Assembly (NCBI GenBank): GCA_003491845.1
Contig: DNBN01000014.1
Coordinates: 2,652-11,940, forward strand
Direction of reading: 5' to 3'
DNA length: 9,289 nucleotides
Origin: Porticoccaceae bacterium
GTDB taxonomy: Bacteria > Pseudomonadota > Gammaproteobacteria > Pseudomonadales > Porticoccaceae
A program made the position numbers and the translations under genes. Positions 1 to 7,958 of this stretch are shown piece after piece. How positions within the stretch are numbered: the stretch's first letter is position 1; each line of letters begins with the position of its first letter. A model generated the notes under the pieces. That model saw only the letters and a list, made by a program, of their open reading frames with translations, was not told where the DNA came from and did no database searches.

Positions 1-149
1 TAAACTGACCCCAAAAATATATCTGAAACAGCAACAATGCGTAAATTAAAACCCATCTCACAATAAAATTTCTCTGGGTTTGTCGCAATAATGTCAGCCA
101 GAGCTCTGTTTACGCCGCCAAAACCAATAAGTGCAATGTTGTAATGCAT
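1..149 (-). CDS. Homoserine dehydrogenase-like protein, N-terminal part (cut by window edge)
   Basis: Only the first 49 codons are present; the gene runs off the left edge. The translation opens with a short beta strand and a Rossmann nucleotide-binding loop, IALIGFGGVNRALADI (residues 5-20), followed by a second strand, LRIVAVSD (about 36-43). This arrangement matches the NAD(P)-binding domain of homoserine dehydrogenase, which reduces aspartate semialdehyde to homoserine for threonine, methionine and isoleucine synthesis. The loop reads GxGxxN rather than the usual GxGxxG, so a related oxidoreductase is possible. The ATG at 149-147 is preceded by AGGA seven bases upstream, which supports this start. 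It lies 245 bp downstream of the Lrp-type regulator on the same strand. The catalytic domain is outside the window, so the enzyme assignment rests on the fold start alone. Confidence 0.6.
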   Translation of the reverse strand, partial: MHYNIALIGFGGVNRALADIIATNPEKFYCEMGFNLRIVAVSDIFLGSV

Positions 150-303
150 AGTGTCATCCTAGGTAAATTATTTTCGGCATTACTATGACAAATTAAAATA
201 TTAGATAACATGCTCGAAATAACCAAAACAATGGTCAAAATGACGATACTGATGGTTAATATATATCTATAAAATCAGCAATGAAGAGATGAGTTAACTA
301 TTT

Positions 304-363
304 GAAAAACGAATCGTAAAAATGCCAGTAATGAAAAACATATGAGTGAAAAACTAGAAAAAC
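304..363. repeat. Four copies of GAAAAAC in an A-tract-rich spacer
   Basis: The heptamer GAAAAAC occurs at 304-310, 333-339, 348-354 and 357-363, with a further A-run at 318-322. The stretch lies between the lrp-type gene and the homoserine dehydrogenase-like gene, both read on the minus strand, so it is upstream of the latter. A-tracts like these can bend DNA and are the sort of sequence Lrp-family proteins favour. The spacings (29, 15, 9) are irregular, so chance in an AT-rich spacer is a real alternative. Confidence 0.35.
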
Positions 364-394
364 ACGAGAAATAAATAAAACGCCGAAATCGTTG

Positions 395-835
395 TTACAT
401 TTTTACCGTAGATAACGCAAAAGTCGTATGCGTATCATCAACACTTTTTAAGCTGCTAACAGACTTCCATATTTCGTGAACACGATCATGGGAGCGCGCT
501 TGAACATTAAGTATCACATCATAATCCCCGCTCATAATGTAACAAGACACTATTTCGGGTACCTTAGCTGCATACTTAATGACCTCGGTATCTCGCATAC
601 GGTCTTTGCGATAGACCATCATAATGGCAACCACTATTTCATTAACAGGCAAGCCATCGCCTAAGATCACTTTATAGCCTTTAATGACGCCAGATTTTTC
701 TAACTTGTTCATGCGGTGCGTCACTGCATTACGAGATAAATTCACATAACGAGATAAATCGCTCACCGATAGTCGTGCATTGCTTGTTAATGCCTGAATA
801 ATCTTATTATCAAAATCATCTAATTCTAGTCGCAC
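395..835 (-). CDS. Lrp/AsnC-family transcriptional regulator
   Basis: The 146-residue protein has the standard two-domain Lrp/AsnC build. An N-terminal helix-turn-helix starts at LDDFDNKIIQAL (residues 5-16), with recognition helix NLSRNAVTHRMNKLE (32-46). A RAM/AsnC ligand-binding domain covers about 66-143 and includes SGDYDVIL (102-109), where family members bind an amino-acid effector between subunits. Members form dimers to octamers and act as activators or repressors. The start chosen is GTG at 835-833, because AGGTGG lies nine bases upstream and the protein then begins just before the conserved first helix. A TTG at 883 would add 16 residues without family support. It is divergent from the liu operon and reads toward the homoserine dehydrogenase-like gene, so either could be its target. 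The effector (leucine, another branched-chain amino acid, or something else) cannot be told from sequence. Global Lrp and BkdR-like local regulators share this fold. Confidence 0.9.
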   Translation of the reverse strand: MRLELDDFDNKIIQALTSNARLSVSDLSRYVNLSRNAVTHRMNKLEKSGVIKGYKVILGDGLPVNEIVVAIMMVYRKDRMRDTEVIKYAAKVPEIVSCYIMSGDYDVILNVQARSHDRVHEIWKSVSSLKSVDDTHTTFALSTVKM

Positions 836-896
836 AACGATAAACCACCTAAAAAACGAATACCCTTCATGAGTATCAAGCAATATATGGGTAAGT

Positions 897-927
897 ACAA
901 TAGCCTGTCATTAGGTTAAAATATCAA
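897..927 (-). promoter_or_regulatory. Candidate promoter for the Lrp/AsnC regulator
   Basis: On the minus strand a TTGATA hexamer (927-922) and a TATTGT hexamer (902-897) are separated by 19 bp, upstream of the GTG at 835. They match the sigma-70 consensus at 5 of 6 and 4 of 6 positions. The spacer is longer than ideal, so this is tentative. Confidence 0.3.
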
Positions 928-934
928 AAAAATA

Positions 935-960
935 GTGCCATTGCGCACATTTAATGGAAC
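935..960. repeat. Inverted repeat in the divergent lrp/liuR region
   Basis: The arms GTGCCATT (935-942) and AATGGAAC (953-960) are complementary at 7 of 8 positions across a 10-bp gap, with a small TGCGCA palindrome at 942-947. The arm centres are 18 bp apart, close to two helical turns, as expected for a dimeric regulator. The repeat lies just upstream of the candidate lrp promoter and differs from the LiuR box. The Lrp-type regulator acting on its own gene is the obvious candidate, but nothing here proves it. Confidence 0.4.
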
Positions 961-1022
961 GATGACACACTCCGATATTTTTAACAGCCCCAAATACACT
1001 AGCGACTCAAAAAAACCTAACG

Positions 1023-1051
1023 TTGACGTTAACGTAATATAGACCTAAACT
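1023..1051 (+). promoter_or_regulatory. Promoter of the liu operon with overlapping LiuR box
   Basis: TTGACG (1023-1028) and TAAACT (1046-1051) form a sigma-70-like promoter with a 17-bp spacer. TTGACGTTAACGTAA (1023-1037) overlaps the -35 element and has a perfect 10-bp palindrome, ACGTTAACGT, at its core (1026-1035). It resembles the ACGTTAACGT-type operator described for LiuR in proteobacteria. A dimer bound here would block RNA polymerase, consistent with LiuR as an autorepressor relieved by a pathway intermediate. Transcription would begin near 1058. Confidence 0.7.
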
Positions 1052-1084
1052 ATGCGTAAGTCCTTAACCCAGCGGATAACACCT

Positions 1085-1492
1085 ATGACAAATATTGTCA
1101 CCCACTCTACTGAATACAGCATTTCTGATCTGTGTAAAGAATTTGAGGTTACTCCTCGTACCGCTCGCTATTACGAAGATATTGGTCTGCTCAGCCCATC
1201 TAGACGTGGCCAAACGCGAGTCTACAGTGCCGCAGATCGTACTAGACTTCGACTGATACTGAGAGGCAAGCGACTAGGACTATCTCTCGAAGATTCTCGA
1301 CAAATCATTGATATGTATGAGCCTGGCAAAAGTAATACAGAACAACTTAACAGTCTAATCGAGGCTATTAACCAACAGCGCGAAAAACTCCATCAGAAAT
1401 TAGATGATATTAAGAATCTTCTTGAAGATCTAAAAAAAGCTGAAACTGATTGTTTTCAGTCACTTACTAACATATCCAGGAATATCTCATGA
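1085..1492 (+). CDS. liuR: MerR-family regulator of leucine/isovalerate degradation, LiuR
   Basis: This 135-residue protein has a MerR winged helix-turn-helix: [22 protein letters not shown] (residues 11-32, recognition helix about 22-32), then [19 protein letters not shown] through the wing. [14 protein letters not shown] (57-70) follows, then a dimerising coiled coil at about 85-122. The RRGQTRVYS and RGKRLG stretches are typical of the LiuR branch. The operon context, ending in an ATGA overlap with liuA, agrees. LiuR is known as a repressor of branched-chain amino acid degradation genes. The start at 1085 is preferred over the in-frame ATG at 1052, which abuts the candidate -10 element and would lie upstream of the predicted transcript start. 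Neither start has a strong ribosome site; AGCGGA (1071-1076) is the best match. The two cysteines, C17 and C123, do not form the metal-binding pattern of MerR or CueR, so metal sensing is unlikely. Confidence 0.9.
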   Translation: MTNIVTHSTEYSISDLCKEFEVTPRTARYYEDIGLLSPSRRGQTRVYSAADRTRLRLILRGKRLGLSLEDSRQIIDMYEPGKSNTEQLNSLIEAINQQREKLHQKLDDIKNLLEDLKKAETDCFQSLTNISRNIS

Positions 1493-2658
1493 ATACCAGC
1501 TATCCCACATTAAATTTTAATCTTGGTGAAGATATCGATATGCTCCGTGATAGTGTCTTCCAGTTCTGCAGTAGGGAAATTGCGCCCCGCGCTGCCGACA
1601 TAGACAGCAGCAACGAATTTCCTATGGATTTATGGCGCAAGCTAGGGGATATGGGGCTCTTAGGCATAACAGTTGAAGAACAATACGGTGGCACAGGTAT
1701 GGGTTATTTAGCCCACTGTATTGCCATGGAGGAAGTCTCCAGAGCATCCGCTTCAGTTGGTCTATCCTATGGCGCTCACTCAAACCTGTGTGTAAATCAG
1801 CTTCACAAAAACGGTACCGAAGAGCAAAAGCACAAATATCTACCTAAGCTCTGTTCGGGTGAGCATATTGGCGCACTAGCCATGAGTGAACCCAATGCTG
1901 GCTCAGATGTAGTAAGCATGAAACTCAAAGCTGAAAAGGATGGCGATCACTACGTACTAAATGGGAGCAAAATGTGGATCACCAATGGACCAGACGCAGA
2001 CACCTACATCATTTACGCAAAAACCGACACTACCTCGGGCTCTAAAGGTATTACCGCTTTTATTGTAGAGCGCAACTACCCTGGTTTCTCTCGCCAACAA
2101 AAACTCGACAAATTGGGCATGCGGGGGTCAAATACCTGCGAGCTTGTGTTTGAAAACTGTCAGGTTCCTGCTGAAAATATTCTTGGCGGTGAAGGTCGTG
2201 GCGTGGCAGTACTCATGTCAGGTCTTGATTACGAGCGCACCGTCCTATCTGGCGGGCCAGTAGGCATAATGCAGGCCTGTCTAGACGTCGCAATGCCCTA
2301 CATTCATGAGCGCAAGCAATTCGGCCAGCCGATTGGCGAATTTCAGCTGATGCAGGGCAAAATTGCCGATATGTACGCAGATTTAAATGCCTCGCGCGCT
2401 TATCTGTATGCGGTTGCCAGAGCTTGTGATCTCGGCCAAGACTCACGTAAAGATGCCGCCGCAGTCATCTTATTTACCGCAGAAAAAGCTACACAGATGG
2501 CCCTACAGGCCATTCAGGCACTTGGCGGTAATGGCTATACCAATGACTATCCGGCAGCGCGGTTATTGCGTGATGCTAAACTCTATGAAATTGGCGCCGG
2601 CACCTCTGAAGTACGACGCATGCTGATTGGCCGCGAACTTTTTGCTGAAACCGTTTAA
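1489..2658 (+). CDS. liuA: Isovaleryl-CoA dehydrogenase
   Basis: This 389-residue flavoprotein oxidises isovaleryl-CoA to 3-methylcrotonyl-CoA and passes electrons to electron-transferring flavoprotein; it is the first liu-encoded step. It has the full acyl-CoA dehydrogenase fold and normal family length. Signature 1 is [10 protein letters not shown] (131-140), the FAD-contacting stretch WITNG is at 163-167, [12 protein letters not shown] is at 275-286, and QALGGNGY (343-350) belongs to signature 2. The catalytic base is probably E249 in DYER (247-250), the position used by isovaleryl-CoA dehydrogenases. The place where medium- and short-chain enzymes carry their glutamate reads YEIGAGTSE (366-374), with Ala-Gly instead. 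This separates it from butyryl- and medium-chain enzymes. The start codon overlaps the liuR stop (ATGA), with AGGA seven bases upstream, so translation is probably coupled. The whole sequence looks intact. Confidence 0.96.
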   Translation: MNTSYPTLNFNLGEDIDMLRDSVFQFCSREIAPRAADIDSSNEFPMDLWRKLGDMGLLGITVEEQYGGTGMGYLAHCIAMEEVSRASASVGLSYGAHSNLCVNQLHKNGTEEQKHKYLPKLCSGEHIGALAMSEPNAGSDVVSMKLKAEKDGDHYVLNGSKMWITNGPDADTYIIYAKTDTTSGSKGITAFIVERNYPGFSRQQKLDKLGMRGSNTCELVFENCQVPAENILGGEGRGVAVLMSGLDYERTVLSGGPVGIMQACLDVAMPYIHERKQFGQPIGEFQLMQGKIADMYADLNASRAYLYAVARACDLGQDSRKDAAAVILFTAEKATQMALQAIQALGGNGYTNDYPAARLLRDAKLYEIGAGTSEVRRMLIGRELFAETV

Positions 2659-2667
2659 GGAGTTTTT

Positions 2668-4275
2668 ATGTCGGTAATCAACAGTAAAATCAACACGAAC
2701 AGCGCAGAATTTGTAACTAATATGGAGGCCATGCACGTCAAGGTCGACGATCTAAAAACTCTACTAGCACATATTTATAAGGGGGGTGGCATCAAATCCT
2801 GTGAACGCCATGTTAGCCGCGGTAAATTACTACCTCGAGAGCGCGTTGAGGGGTTGTTGGATGCCGGATCACCCTTTCTGGAATTGTCAGCATTAGCAGC
2901 ATATGACGTTTATGCTGAAGACGTACCTGCCGCTGGCATCATTACCGGCATTGGTCGTGTCAGTGGTCAAGAATGCGTCATTGTTGCTAACGATGCTACC
3001 GTAAAAGGCGGAAGCTACTATCCCCTTACTGTAAAAAAACACCTGCGCGCCCAAGCTATTGCCGCAGAAAACAACTTACCTTGCATTTACTTGGTCGACT
3101 CTGGTGGTGCTAATCTACCTAGGCAAGACGACGTATTCCCCGACCGAGAGCATTTTGGGCGCATCTTTTTTAATCAGGCTAACATGTCGGCGCAAAATAT
3201 TCCGCAAATTGCCGCGGTCATGGGCTCCTGTACTGCCGGTGGCGCCTATGTACCGGCTATGGCTGATGAGTCCATTATTGTTAAAGAACAGGGTACTATT
3301 TTTCTGGCTGGACCCCCTTTAGTCAAAGCGGCCACGGGTGAAGTGGTCACTGCTGAAGACCTTGGTGGTGGCGATGTGCATGCACGTATTTCTGGGGTTG
3401 CCGACCATTTGGCTAACAATGATCATCATGCGCTAGATCTGGCACGTAAAGCGATATCAAGACTTAATCGAGTCAAACCCATCAATGGTGATCTAAAAGA
3501 CGCTATTGACCCAGTCTATGCTTCCCAGGAAATCTACGGCATTGTGCCTGCAGATTCACGTAAATCTTACGATGTCCGCGAAATCATCGCACGGACCATC
3601 GACGGCTCCGATTTCGATGAGTTTAAGGCGCTGTACGGAACCACACTGGTGTGTGGATTTGCACATATCTTTGGTTATCCGGTGGGAATTGTTGCCAACA
3701 ACGGGATTCTCTTTGGCGAATCTGCCCAAAAAGGCGCGCACTTTATTGAGTTGTGTGCTCAGCGCAAAATTCCATTGGTGTTTTTACAAAATATCACCGG
3801 ATTTATGGTTGGTAAGCAATCTGAAAACGATGGTATCGCCAAGCATGGCGCCAAAATGGTAACCGCCGTTGCCACCGCCAATGTGCCTAAATTTACGGTA
3901 CTGATTGGCGGCTCTTTTGGCGCTGGCAATTATGGCATGTGCGGTCGCGCCTATGATCCACGGTTTATGTTTATGTGGCCCAATGCGCGTATTTCTGTCA
4001 TGGGTGGCGAGCAGGCAGCCGGCGTGCTGGCGCAGGTCACCAGAGACAAATATGAACGTGATGGCACCGATTGGAGTACTGAGGATGAAGCTAGCTTCAA
4101 ACAGCCGATTATTGATAATTACGAGCACCAAGGGCACCCCTACTACGCCTCTGCGCGGCTTTGGGATGACGGTGTGATCGACCCTGCAGATACTCGCATG
4201 GTGTTAGGCCTGTCAATTTCTGCCAGTCATAACCGAGTCATTGAGGATACCAAATTTGGTATCTTTAGGATGTAA
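2668..4275 (+). CDS. liuB: 3-methylcrotonyl-CoA carboxylase, carboxyltransferase (beta) subunit
   Basis: This 535-residue subunit moves the carboxyl group from carboxybiotin on LiuD to 3-methylcrotonyl-CoA, giving 3-methylglutaconyl-CoA. It has two crotonase-like carboxyltransferase halves. The N half carries [13 protein letters not shown] (141-153) and the acyl-CoA oxyanion loop GSCTAGGAY (186-194). The C half carries [11 protein letters not shown] (372-382), [16 protein letters not shown] (414-429) and [10 protein letters not shown] (444-453), which form the biotin-side oxyanion region. The SGGANLPRQ segment and the FGIFRM ending are typical of methylcrotonyl rather than propionyl or acetyl carboxylases. 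AAGGAG lies five bases before the ATG, with a 9-bp gap after liuA. With LiuD it forms the cytoplasmic alpha-beta carboxylase. The last codons contain a perfect 18-bp palindrome, listed separately. Confidence 0.96.
   Translation: MSVINSKINTNSAEFVTNMEAMHVKVDDLKTLLAHIYKGGGIKSCERHVSRGKLLPRERVEGLLDAGSPFLELSALAAYDVYAEDVPAAGIITGIGRVSGQECVIVANDATVKGGSYYPLTVKKHLRAQAIAAENNLPCIYLVDSGGANLPRQDDVFPDREHFGRIFFNQANMSAQNIPQIAAVMGSCTAGGAYVPAMADESIIVKEQGTIFLAGPPLVKAATGEVVTAEDLGGGDVHARISGVADHLANNDHHALDLARKAISRLNRVKPINGDLKDAIDPVYASQEIYGIVPADSRKSYDVREIIARTIDGSDFDEFKALYGTTLVCGFAHIFGYPVGIVANNGILFGESAQKGAHFIELCAQRKIPLVFLQNITGFMVGKQSENDGIAKHGAKMVTAVATANVPKFTVLIGGSFGAGNYGMCGRAYDPRFMFMWPNARISVMGGEQAAGVLAQVTRDKYERDGTDWSTEDEASFKQPIIDNYEHQGHPYYASARLWDDGVIDPADTRMVLGLSISASHNRVIEDTKFGIFRM
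4241..4268 (+). other. Palindrome/RNA hairpin at the 3' end of liuB
   Basis: GATACCAAATTTGGTATC (4246-4263) is a perfect 18-bp palindrome. In RNA the stem can extend outward by pairs and G-U wobbles to about 4241/4268, leaving an AAUU loop, so up to 12 pairs are possible. It ends a few bases before the liuB stop and just upstream of the longest gap inside the operon (31 bp). No U-run follows, so it is not a standard terminator. It could affect mRNA processing, stability or expression of liuC, or be a by-product of codon choice. Confidence 0.5.
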
Positions 4276-4306
4276 GTGCAACCAATACTGAGATTGAAAA
4301 ATAGTC

Positions 4307-5092
4307 ATGAATAAAGTCATCACTCAAATTGATAGCCGCGGTGTTGCTCAGGTGACCCTGAACAATCCTGACAAGCACAATGCTTTTGATGATCAGATGA
4401 TCATTGAACTGACCAATGCATTTAATGCCCTCGCAGTCAATGCGAACGTGCGCATCATGCTGCTAAAATCAGAGGGCAAAAGCTTCTCGGCGGGCGCCGA
4501 TCTTAATTGGATGAAGCGCATGGCGAGTTATTCATATCAACAAAATCTAAACGATGCATATGCATTAGCTGCAATGCTTAAAGCCCTTCATCAAATGCCT
4601 ATGCCCACCATTGCTAAAGTGCAGGGAGCGGCCTTTGGCGGTGCCGTTGGGCTTATCAGCTGTTGCGATATAGCCGTATCGTCATTCAATGCTAGCTTTG
4701 CTCTCAGTGAAGTTAAAATTGGTTTAGTGCCCTCAACTATTAGTCCCTACGTGATTGCCGCCATCGGAGAGCGCCATGCAAAGCGGTACTTTATGACGGC
4801 AGAACGCTTTGATGCCAATACTGCAGTGCAAATAGATCTGGTTCACGAAGCAGTCGATGAACAGCTCCTGGATGAAAAAGTAGAACAACTGATCACGGCG
4901 ATACTCTGCAATGGCCCTGAAGCTGTTGCCTCTGCTAAACAGCTAGTCTTTGCTGTGCGTGGTAAATCCATTGACTCAACCTTGATTGAACATACCTGCA
5001 AGGCAATTGCCGACATTCGGGTAAGCGCACAGGGACAGGAAGGTTTAAGCGCCTTTTTAGACAAACGAAAGCCCAACTGGTTAAAGGACTAA
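4307..5092 (+). CDS. liuC: 3-methylglutaconyl-CoA hydratase (enoyl-CoA hydratase family)
   Basis: This 261-residue crotonase-fold enzyme is placed to hydrate 3-methylglutaconyl-CoA to HMG-CoA. The CoA-binding and oxyanion segment SFSAGADLNWMK (59-70) and the second oxyanion loop AAFGGAVGLISCCDIA (108-123) are clear. E135 in LSEVKIGLVP (133-142) aligns with the second catalytic glutamate of classical hydratases (E164 of rat crotonase). The position of the first (E144) appears to be G115, so catalysis probably depends on one glutamate plus another group. I recall the same pattern in other bacterial LiuC proteins, but that needs an alignment. The operon position, between the two carboxylase genes and before HMG-CoA lyase, supports the role more strongly than the fold alone. 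The ribosome site is weak (TGAGAT, 12 bases upstream) after a 31-bp gap, so expression may differ from its neighbours. Confidence 0.9.
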   Translation: MNKVITQIDSRGVAQVTLNNPDKHNAFDDQMIIELTNAFNALAVNANVRIMLLKSEGKSFSAGADLNWMKRMASYSYQQNLNDAYALAAMLKALHQMPMPTIAKVQGAAFGGAVGLISCCDIAVSSFNASFALSEVKIGLVPSTISPYVIAAIGERHAKRYFMTAERFDANTAVQIDLVHEAVDEQLLDEKVEQLITAILCNGPEAVASAKQLVFAVRGKSIDSTLIEHTCKAIADIRVSAQGQEGLSAFLDKRKPNWLKD

Positions 5093-5100
5093 CGCCCACC

Positions 5101-7005
5101 ATGTTTACTAAAATACTGATTGCCAACCGGGGCGAAATTGCCTGTCGAATTATTAAAACAGTCCGTCAAATGGGTATTACAACCGTCGCCGTCTACAGCG
5201 ATGCAGATCGCAGTGCTCTTCATGTCAAAATGGCTGATGAAGCCGTTTACATTGGAGCCGCGCCCTCTAATGAATCCTATTTAGTGGTTAATAGAATTAT
5301 ACAAGCCGCTACAGAAACAGGTGCTCAAGCAGTGCATCCAGGGTATGGATTTCTCTCTGAGAATGCTGATTTTTGTCGTCAGTGCGCCATGCATAACATC
5401 ACATTCATTGGCCCGCCGGTTGATGCTATTTTGGCCATGGGCTCTAAGTCTGCAGCTAAAACTATTATGGCTAATGCCGATGTCCCCTTGGTCCCTGGCT
5501 ATCATGGTGATGATCAAAGCTCTGCTTTTCTGAAAAGCGAAGCTGAAAAAATAGGCTATCCGGTGCTACTCAAAGCGGCAGCGGGTGGTGGTGGCAAAGG
5601 AATGCGAGCAGTGCATTGCGCAGAAGAGTTCGAACAGGCATTAATTGCGGCCAAGCGAGAGGCATTAAGCAGCTTCAATGATGACTTAATGTTGGTCGAA
5701 AAGTATCTTCTCAAGCCACGCCATGTGGAAATTCAAGTCTTTTGTGATAGCCATCAAAATGCAGTTTATCTATTTGAGCGTGACTGCTCGGTACAGCGTC
5801 GACATCAAAAGGTGATCGAAGAAGCGCCCGCACCCGGTATGACCCTTGAATTACGTCAAAAAATGGGTGCCGCAGCGATAAAAGCAGCCCGTGCAATCAA
5901 TTATGAGGGCGCAGGAACGGTCGAGTTCCTCTTAGACAGCCGTGGTGATTTCTTTTTTATGGAAATGAACACTCGACTTCAGGTTGAACATCCTGTCACT
6001 GAGATGATCAGTGGGCAAGACCTAGTTACTTGGCAACTTATTGTGGCAGCTGGCCAGTCTCTGCCCTGCTCACAGGAGCAGTTAAAGATCAATGGCCACG
6101 CTTTTGAAGCGCGCATTTATGCGGAAGATCCCGACAATGATTTCTTACCAGCGACCGGACGGCTAAGTCTATTACAGCCGCCCCCAGAAGATAGCTATAT
6201 TCGAGTCGATACAGGTGTTGTGCAGGGTGATGAGGTTAGCATCTATTATGACCCCATGATTGCCAAACTCATTGTCTGGGGCACCACTCGAGCAAAAGCG
6301 CTTACTCGCCTAACCGAAGCTCTGAGTAAATACCGCATTGCAGGTGTAACAACCAATATTGGGTTTCTTTACAATCTAGCTACCAGTCAAGCCTTTCGAG
6401 ATGGCGATGTAGATACTGGATTTATACAACATCATCACGATGAAATATTCCGTCAACGTCAACAAGACCTTAACTACGCTGCACCGCTAGCGGCATCTGC
6501 TTTTTTAAATCTTCGCCAAGACAACGCGGCTAAAATTGCCCAACAATCCAATGAGCCTAACTCACCGTGGCATTTAAATAACAACTGGGGGCGCCCAATG
6601 TCTGTGATTAGAATGGAAATACAGCAGAACGAATGTGTTTTATCAGCGGAGAGTCATGCTGACCTGAGCAATTCAACCATTGTGTCTAAAAACAATGGCT
6701 TTGATTTATTCACCCCTGAGGGTTTCTTTCACTGCCGTCAACTATACCCAGACTTGGGAGTGAATAACGACGATGTTGATCGCGACAACCTCAAGGCACC
6801 TATGCATGGAACTTTGATTGCGCTGATGGTTGCTACCGGCGCTACCGTGAAAAAAGGTGACACCCTGGTGATCATGGAAGCCATGAAAATGGAGCATACT
6901 GTCGTAGCACCCAGCGATGGTGTAGTGACTGAATTTTACTTTCAAACAGGCTCTCTGGTTGAAGCTGACGCCGAGTTATTATCATTTGAGGCGTTGGACC
7001 TATGA
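5101..7005 (+). CDS. liuD: 3-methylcrotonyl-CoA carboxylase, biotin-containing (alpha) subunit
   Basis: This 634-residue subunit carboxylates its own biotin with ATP and bicarbonate and presents it to LiuB. The biotin carboxylase N domain opens with [14 protein letters not shown] (4-17) and includes [10 protein letters not shown] (79-88). The ATP-grasp part has K116, the glycine loop GGGGKGM (162-168), the [12 protein letters not shown] stretch (226-237) and [14 protein letters not shown] (288-301), containing R292 and E296 as in E. coli Acc[11 protein letters not shown] (335-344) starts the C domain. A less conserved linker at about 445-560 probably contains the region that contacts LiuB. 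The biotin carrier domain at the C-terminus has EAMKMEH (593-599), with K596 as the biotinylated lysine. AAAGGA lies about 11 bases before the ATG, which follows liuC by 8 bp. All key residues are present. Acetyl- or propionyl-CoA carboxylase alpha subunits look similar; pairing with liuB and liuA decides the substrate. Confidence 0.96.
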   Translation: MFTKILIANRGEIACRIIKTVRQMGITTVAVYSDADRSALHVKMADEAVYIGAAPSNESYLVVNRIIQAATETGAQAVHPGYGFLSENADFCRQCAMHNITFIGPPVDAILAMGSKSAAKTIMANADVPLVPGYHGDDQSSAFLKSEAEKIGYPVLLKAAAGGGGKGMRAVHCAEEFEQALIAAKREALSSFNDDLMLVEKYLLKPRHVEIQVFCDSHQNAVYLFERDCSVQRRHQKVIEEAPAPGMTLELRQKMGAAAIKAARAINYEGAGTVEFLLDSRGDFFFMEMNTRLQVEHPVTEMISGQDLVTWQLIVAAGQSLPCSQEQLKINGHAFEARIYAEDPDNDFLPATGRLSLLQPPPEDSYIRVDTGVVQGDEVSIYYDPMIAKLIVWGTTRAKALTRLTEALSKYRIAGVTTNIGFLYNLATSQAFRDGDVDTGFIQHHHDEIFRQRQQDLNYAAPLAASAFLNLRQDNAAKIAQQSNEPNSPWHLNNNWGRPMSVIRMEIQQNECVLSAESHADLSNSTIVSKNNGFDLFTPEGFFHCRQLYPDLGVNNDDVDRDNLKAPMHGTLIALMVATGATVKKGDTLVIMEAMKMEHTVVAPSDGVVTEFYFQTGSLVEADAELLSFEALDL

Positions 7006-7919
7006 CCATTCCAAAGCGTGTGCGTATCGTTGAAGTTGGCCCTCGCGACGGGCTACAAAATGAAAAACAAATTGTAGGAACAAGTACAAAAGTTCAGCTG
7101 ATTAGTCAGCTTGCCAGCGCGGGATTAACCAATATTGAAGCTGGAAGTTTTGTTAGCCCAAAGTGGGTTCCACAAATGGCCAGTAGTGATGAGGTGTTTA
7201 ATATTATCAGTAGCACCCTGCAACCAACTTATCCAGAGATTATCTTTAGCGCTCTAACACCTAATAAAATTGGTATGAATAGAGCCGTAGAGCATGACAT
7301 CAAAGAAGTTGCCGTATTTGCAGCTGCGTCAGAAAGTTTTAGTCAAAAAAACATCAACTGCTCAATCAAAGAAAGCCTTGAACGGTTTAATCCAGTCATG
7401 GCAAAAGCTCAAAGTAACAATATTCGCGTGCGCGGCTATGTATCCTGTGCCCTGGGCTGTCCCTACGAAGGCAACATTGATCCAGCGCATGTAGCAGAGG
7501 TTACACATCGATTGTTAGATATGGGCTGCTATGAAGTGTCTTTAGGTGACACTATTGGTGTCGGCACGCCTGAAACGACCGCTGCACTATTGAGTGAATT
7601 GTTAAGTAAAATTTCGGCCGACAAGCTGGCTATGCACATGCATGACACCTATGGTCAAGCGCTAGCGAACATCTTGATTTCGCTACAAATGGGTATTTCC
7701 GTGATTGATAGCGCAGTAGCTGGTTTGGGTGGCTGCCCATATGCTAATGGCGCATCAGGCAATGTCGCTAGTGAAGATCTGATATATATGCTCAATGGAA
7801 TGGGTATTGAACATGGTGTAGATCTGGATAAATTATTAATTGCTGGAAACACAATATCCATTGCACTAAACCGAGCTAATGGCTCCAAAGTTGCCAATGC
7901 CCTATTGTCCGCTGGGTAG
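7002..7919 (+). CDS. liuE: Hydroxymethylglutaryl-CoA lyase
   Basis: This 305-residue TIM-barrel enzyme cleaves HMG-CoA to acetyl-CoA and acetoacetate, the last step of the operon's pathway. It needs a divalent cation. [11 protein letters not shown] (11-21) supplies R15 and D16, HMHDTYG (212-218) supplies the metal-binding histidines, and [19 protein letters not shown] (241-259) contains C245, the cysteine in the mobile loop, and an asparagine. These match the catalytic arginine, aspartate, histidine and cysteine of characterised lyases. The homologous 2-isopropylmalate and homocitrate synthases lack this cysteine loop, so confusion is unlikely. The start overlaps the liuD stop (ATGA), with GAGG ten bases upstream. 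It is the last recognised liu gene; no acetoacetate CoA-transferase or acetoacetyl-CoA synthetase follows it here. Confidence 0.96.
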   Translation: MTIPKRVRIVEVGPRDGLQNEKQIVGTSTKVQLISQLASAGLTNIEAGSFVSPKWVPQMASSDEVFNIISSTLQPTYPEIIFSALTPNKIGMNRAVEHDIKEVAVFAAASESFSQKNINCSIKESLERFNPVMAKAQSNNIRVRGYVSCALGCPYEGNIDPAHVAEVTHRLLDMGCYEVSLGDTIGVGTPETTAALLSELLSKISADKLAMHMHDTYGQALANILISLQMGISVIDSAVAGLGGCPYANGASGNVASEDLIYMLNGMGIEHGVDLDKLLIAGNTISIALNRANGSKVANALLSAG

Positions 7920-7929
7920 AACTAACGAC

Positions 7930-7958
7930 TTACCAAATCTATATTGACCGATTATACT
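7930..7958 (+). promoter_or_regulatory. Candidate promoter for the exported TPR-like protein gene
   Basis: TTACCA (7930-7935) and TATACT (7953-7958) are separated by 17 bp in the 72-bp gap after liuE; they match the sigma-70 hexamers at 4 of 6 and 5 of 6. I see no stable hairpin plus U-run between liuE and this gene, so readthrough from the operon is also possible. Confidence 0.35.

Noticed and set aside
343..375. Ten-codon reading frame with ATG in the A-rich spacer
   Set aside because: Very short, no ribosome binding site, and made of the same A-rich heptamers; chance is the simpler explanation.
371..394. Terminator for the Lrp-type gene (AACG...CGTT followed by T-rich sequence on the minus strand)
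   Set aside because: The stem is only four pairs with a seven-base loop and the T-run is interrupted; too weak to annotate.
476..664. 62-codon plus-strand frame opposite the Lrp-type gene
   Set aside because: It is antisense to a well-supported Lrp/AsnC domain, lacks a ribosome site and shows no recognisable protein features.
836..883. N-terminal extension of the Lrp/AsnC regulator from a TTG at 883
   Set aside because: The extra 16 residues precede the conserved first helix, and the GTG at 835 has a strong AGGTGG nine bases upstream, which lies inside the extension.
4554..4565. 12-bp palindrome ATGCATATGCAT inside liuC
   Set aside because: Short, inside coding sequence away from any gene boundary, and expected by chance at about this length over several kilobases.
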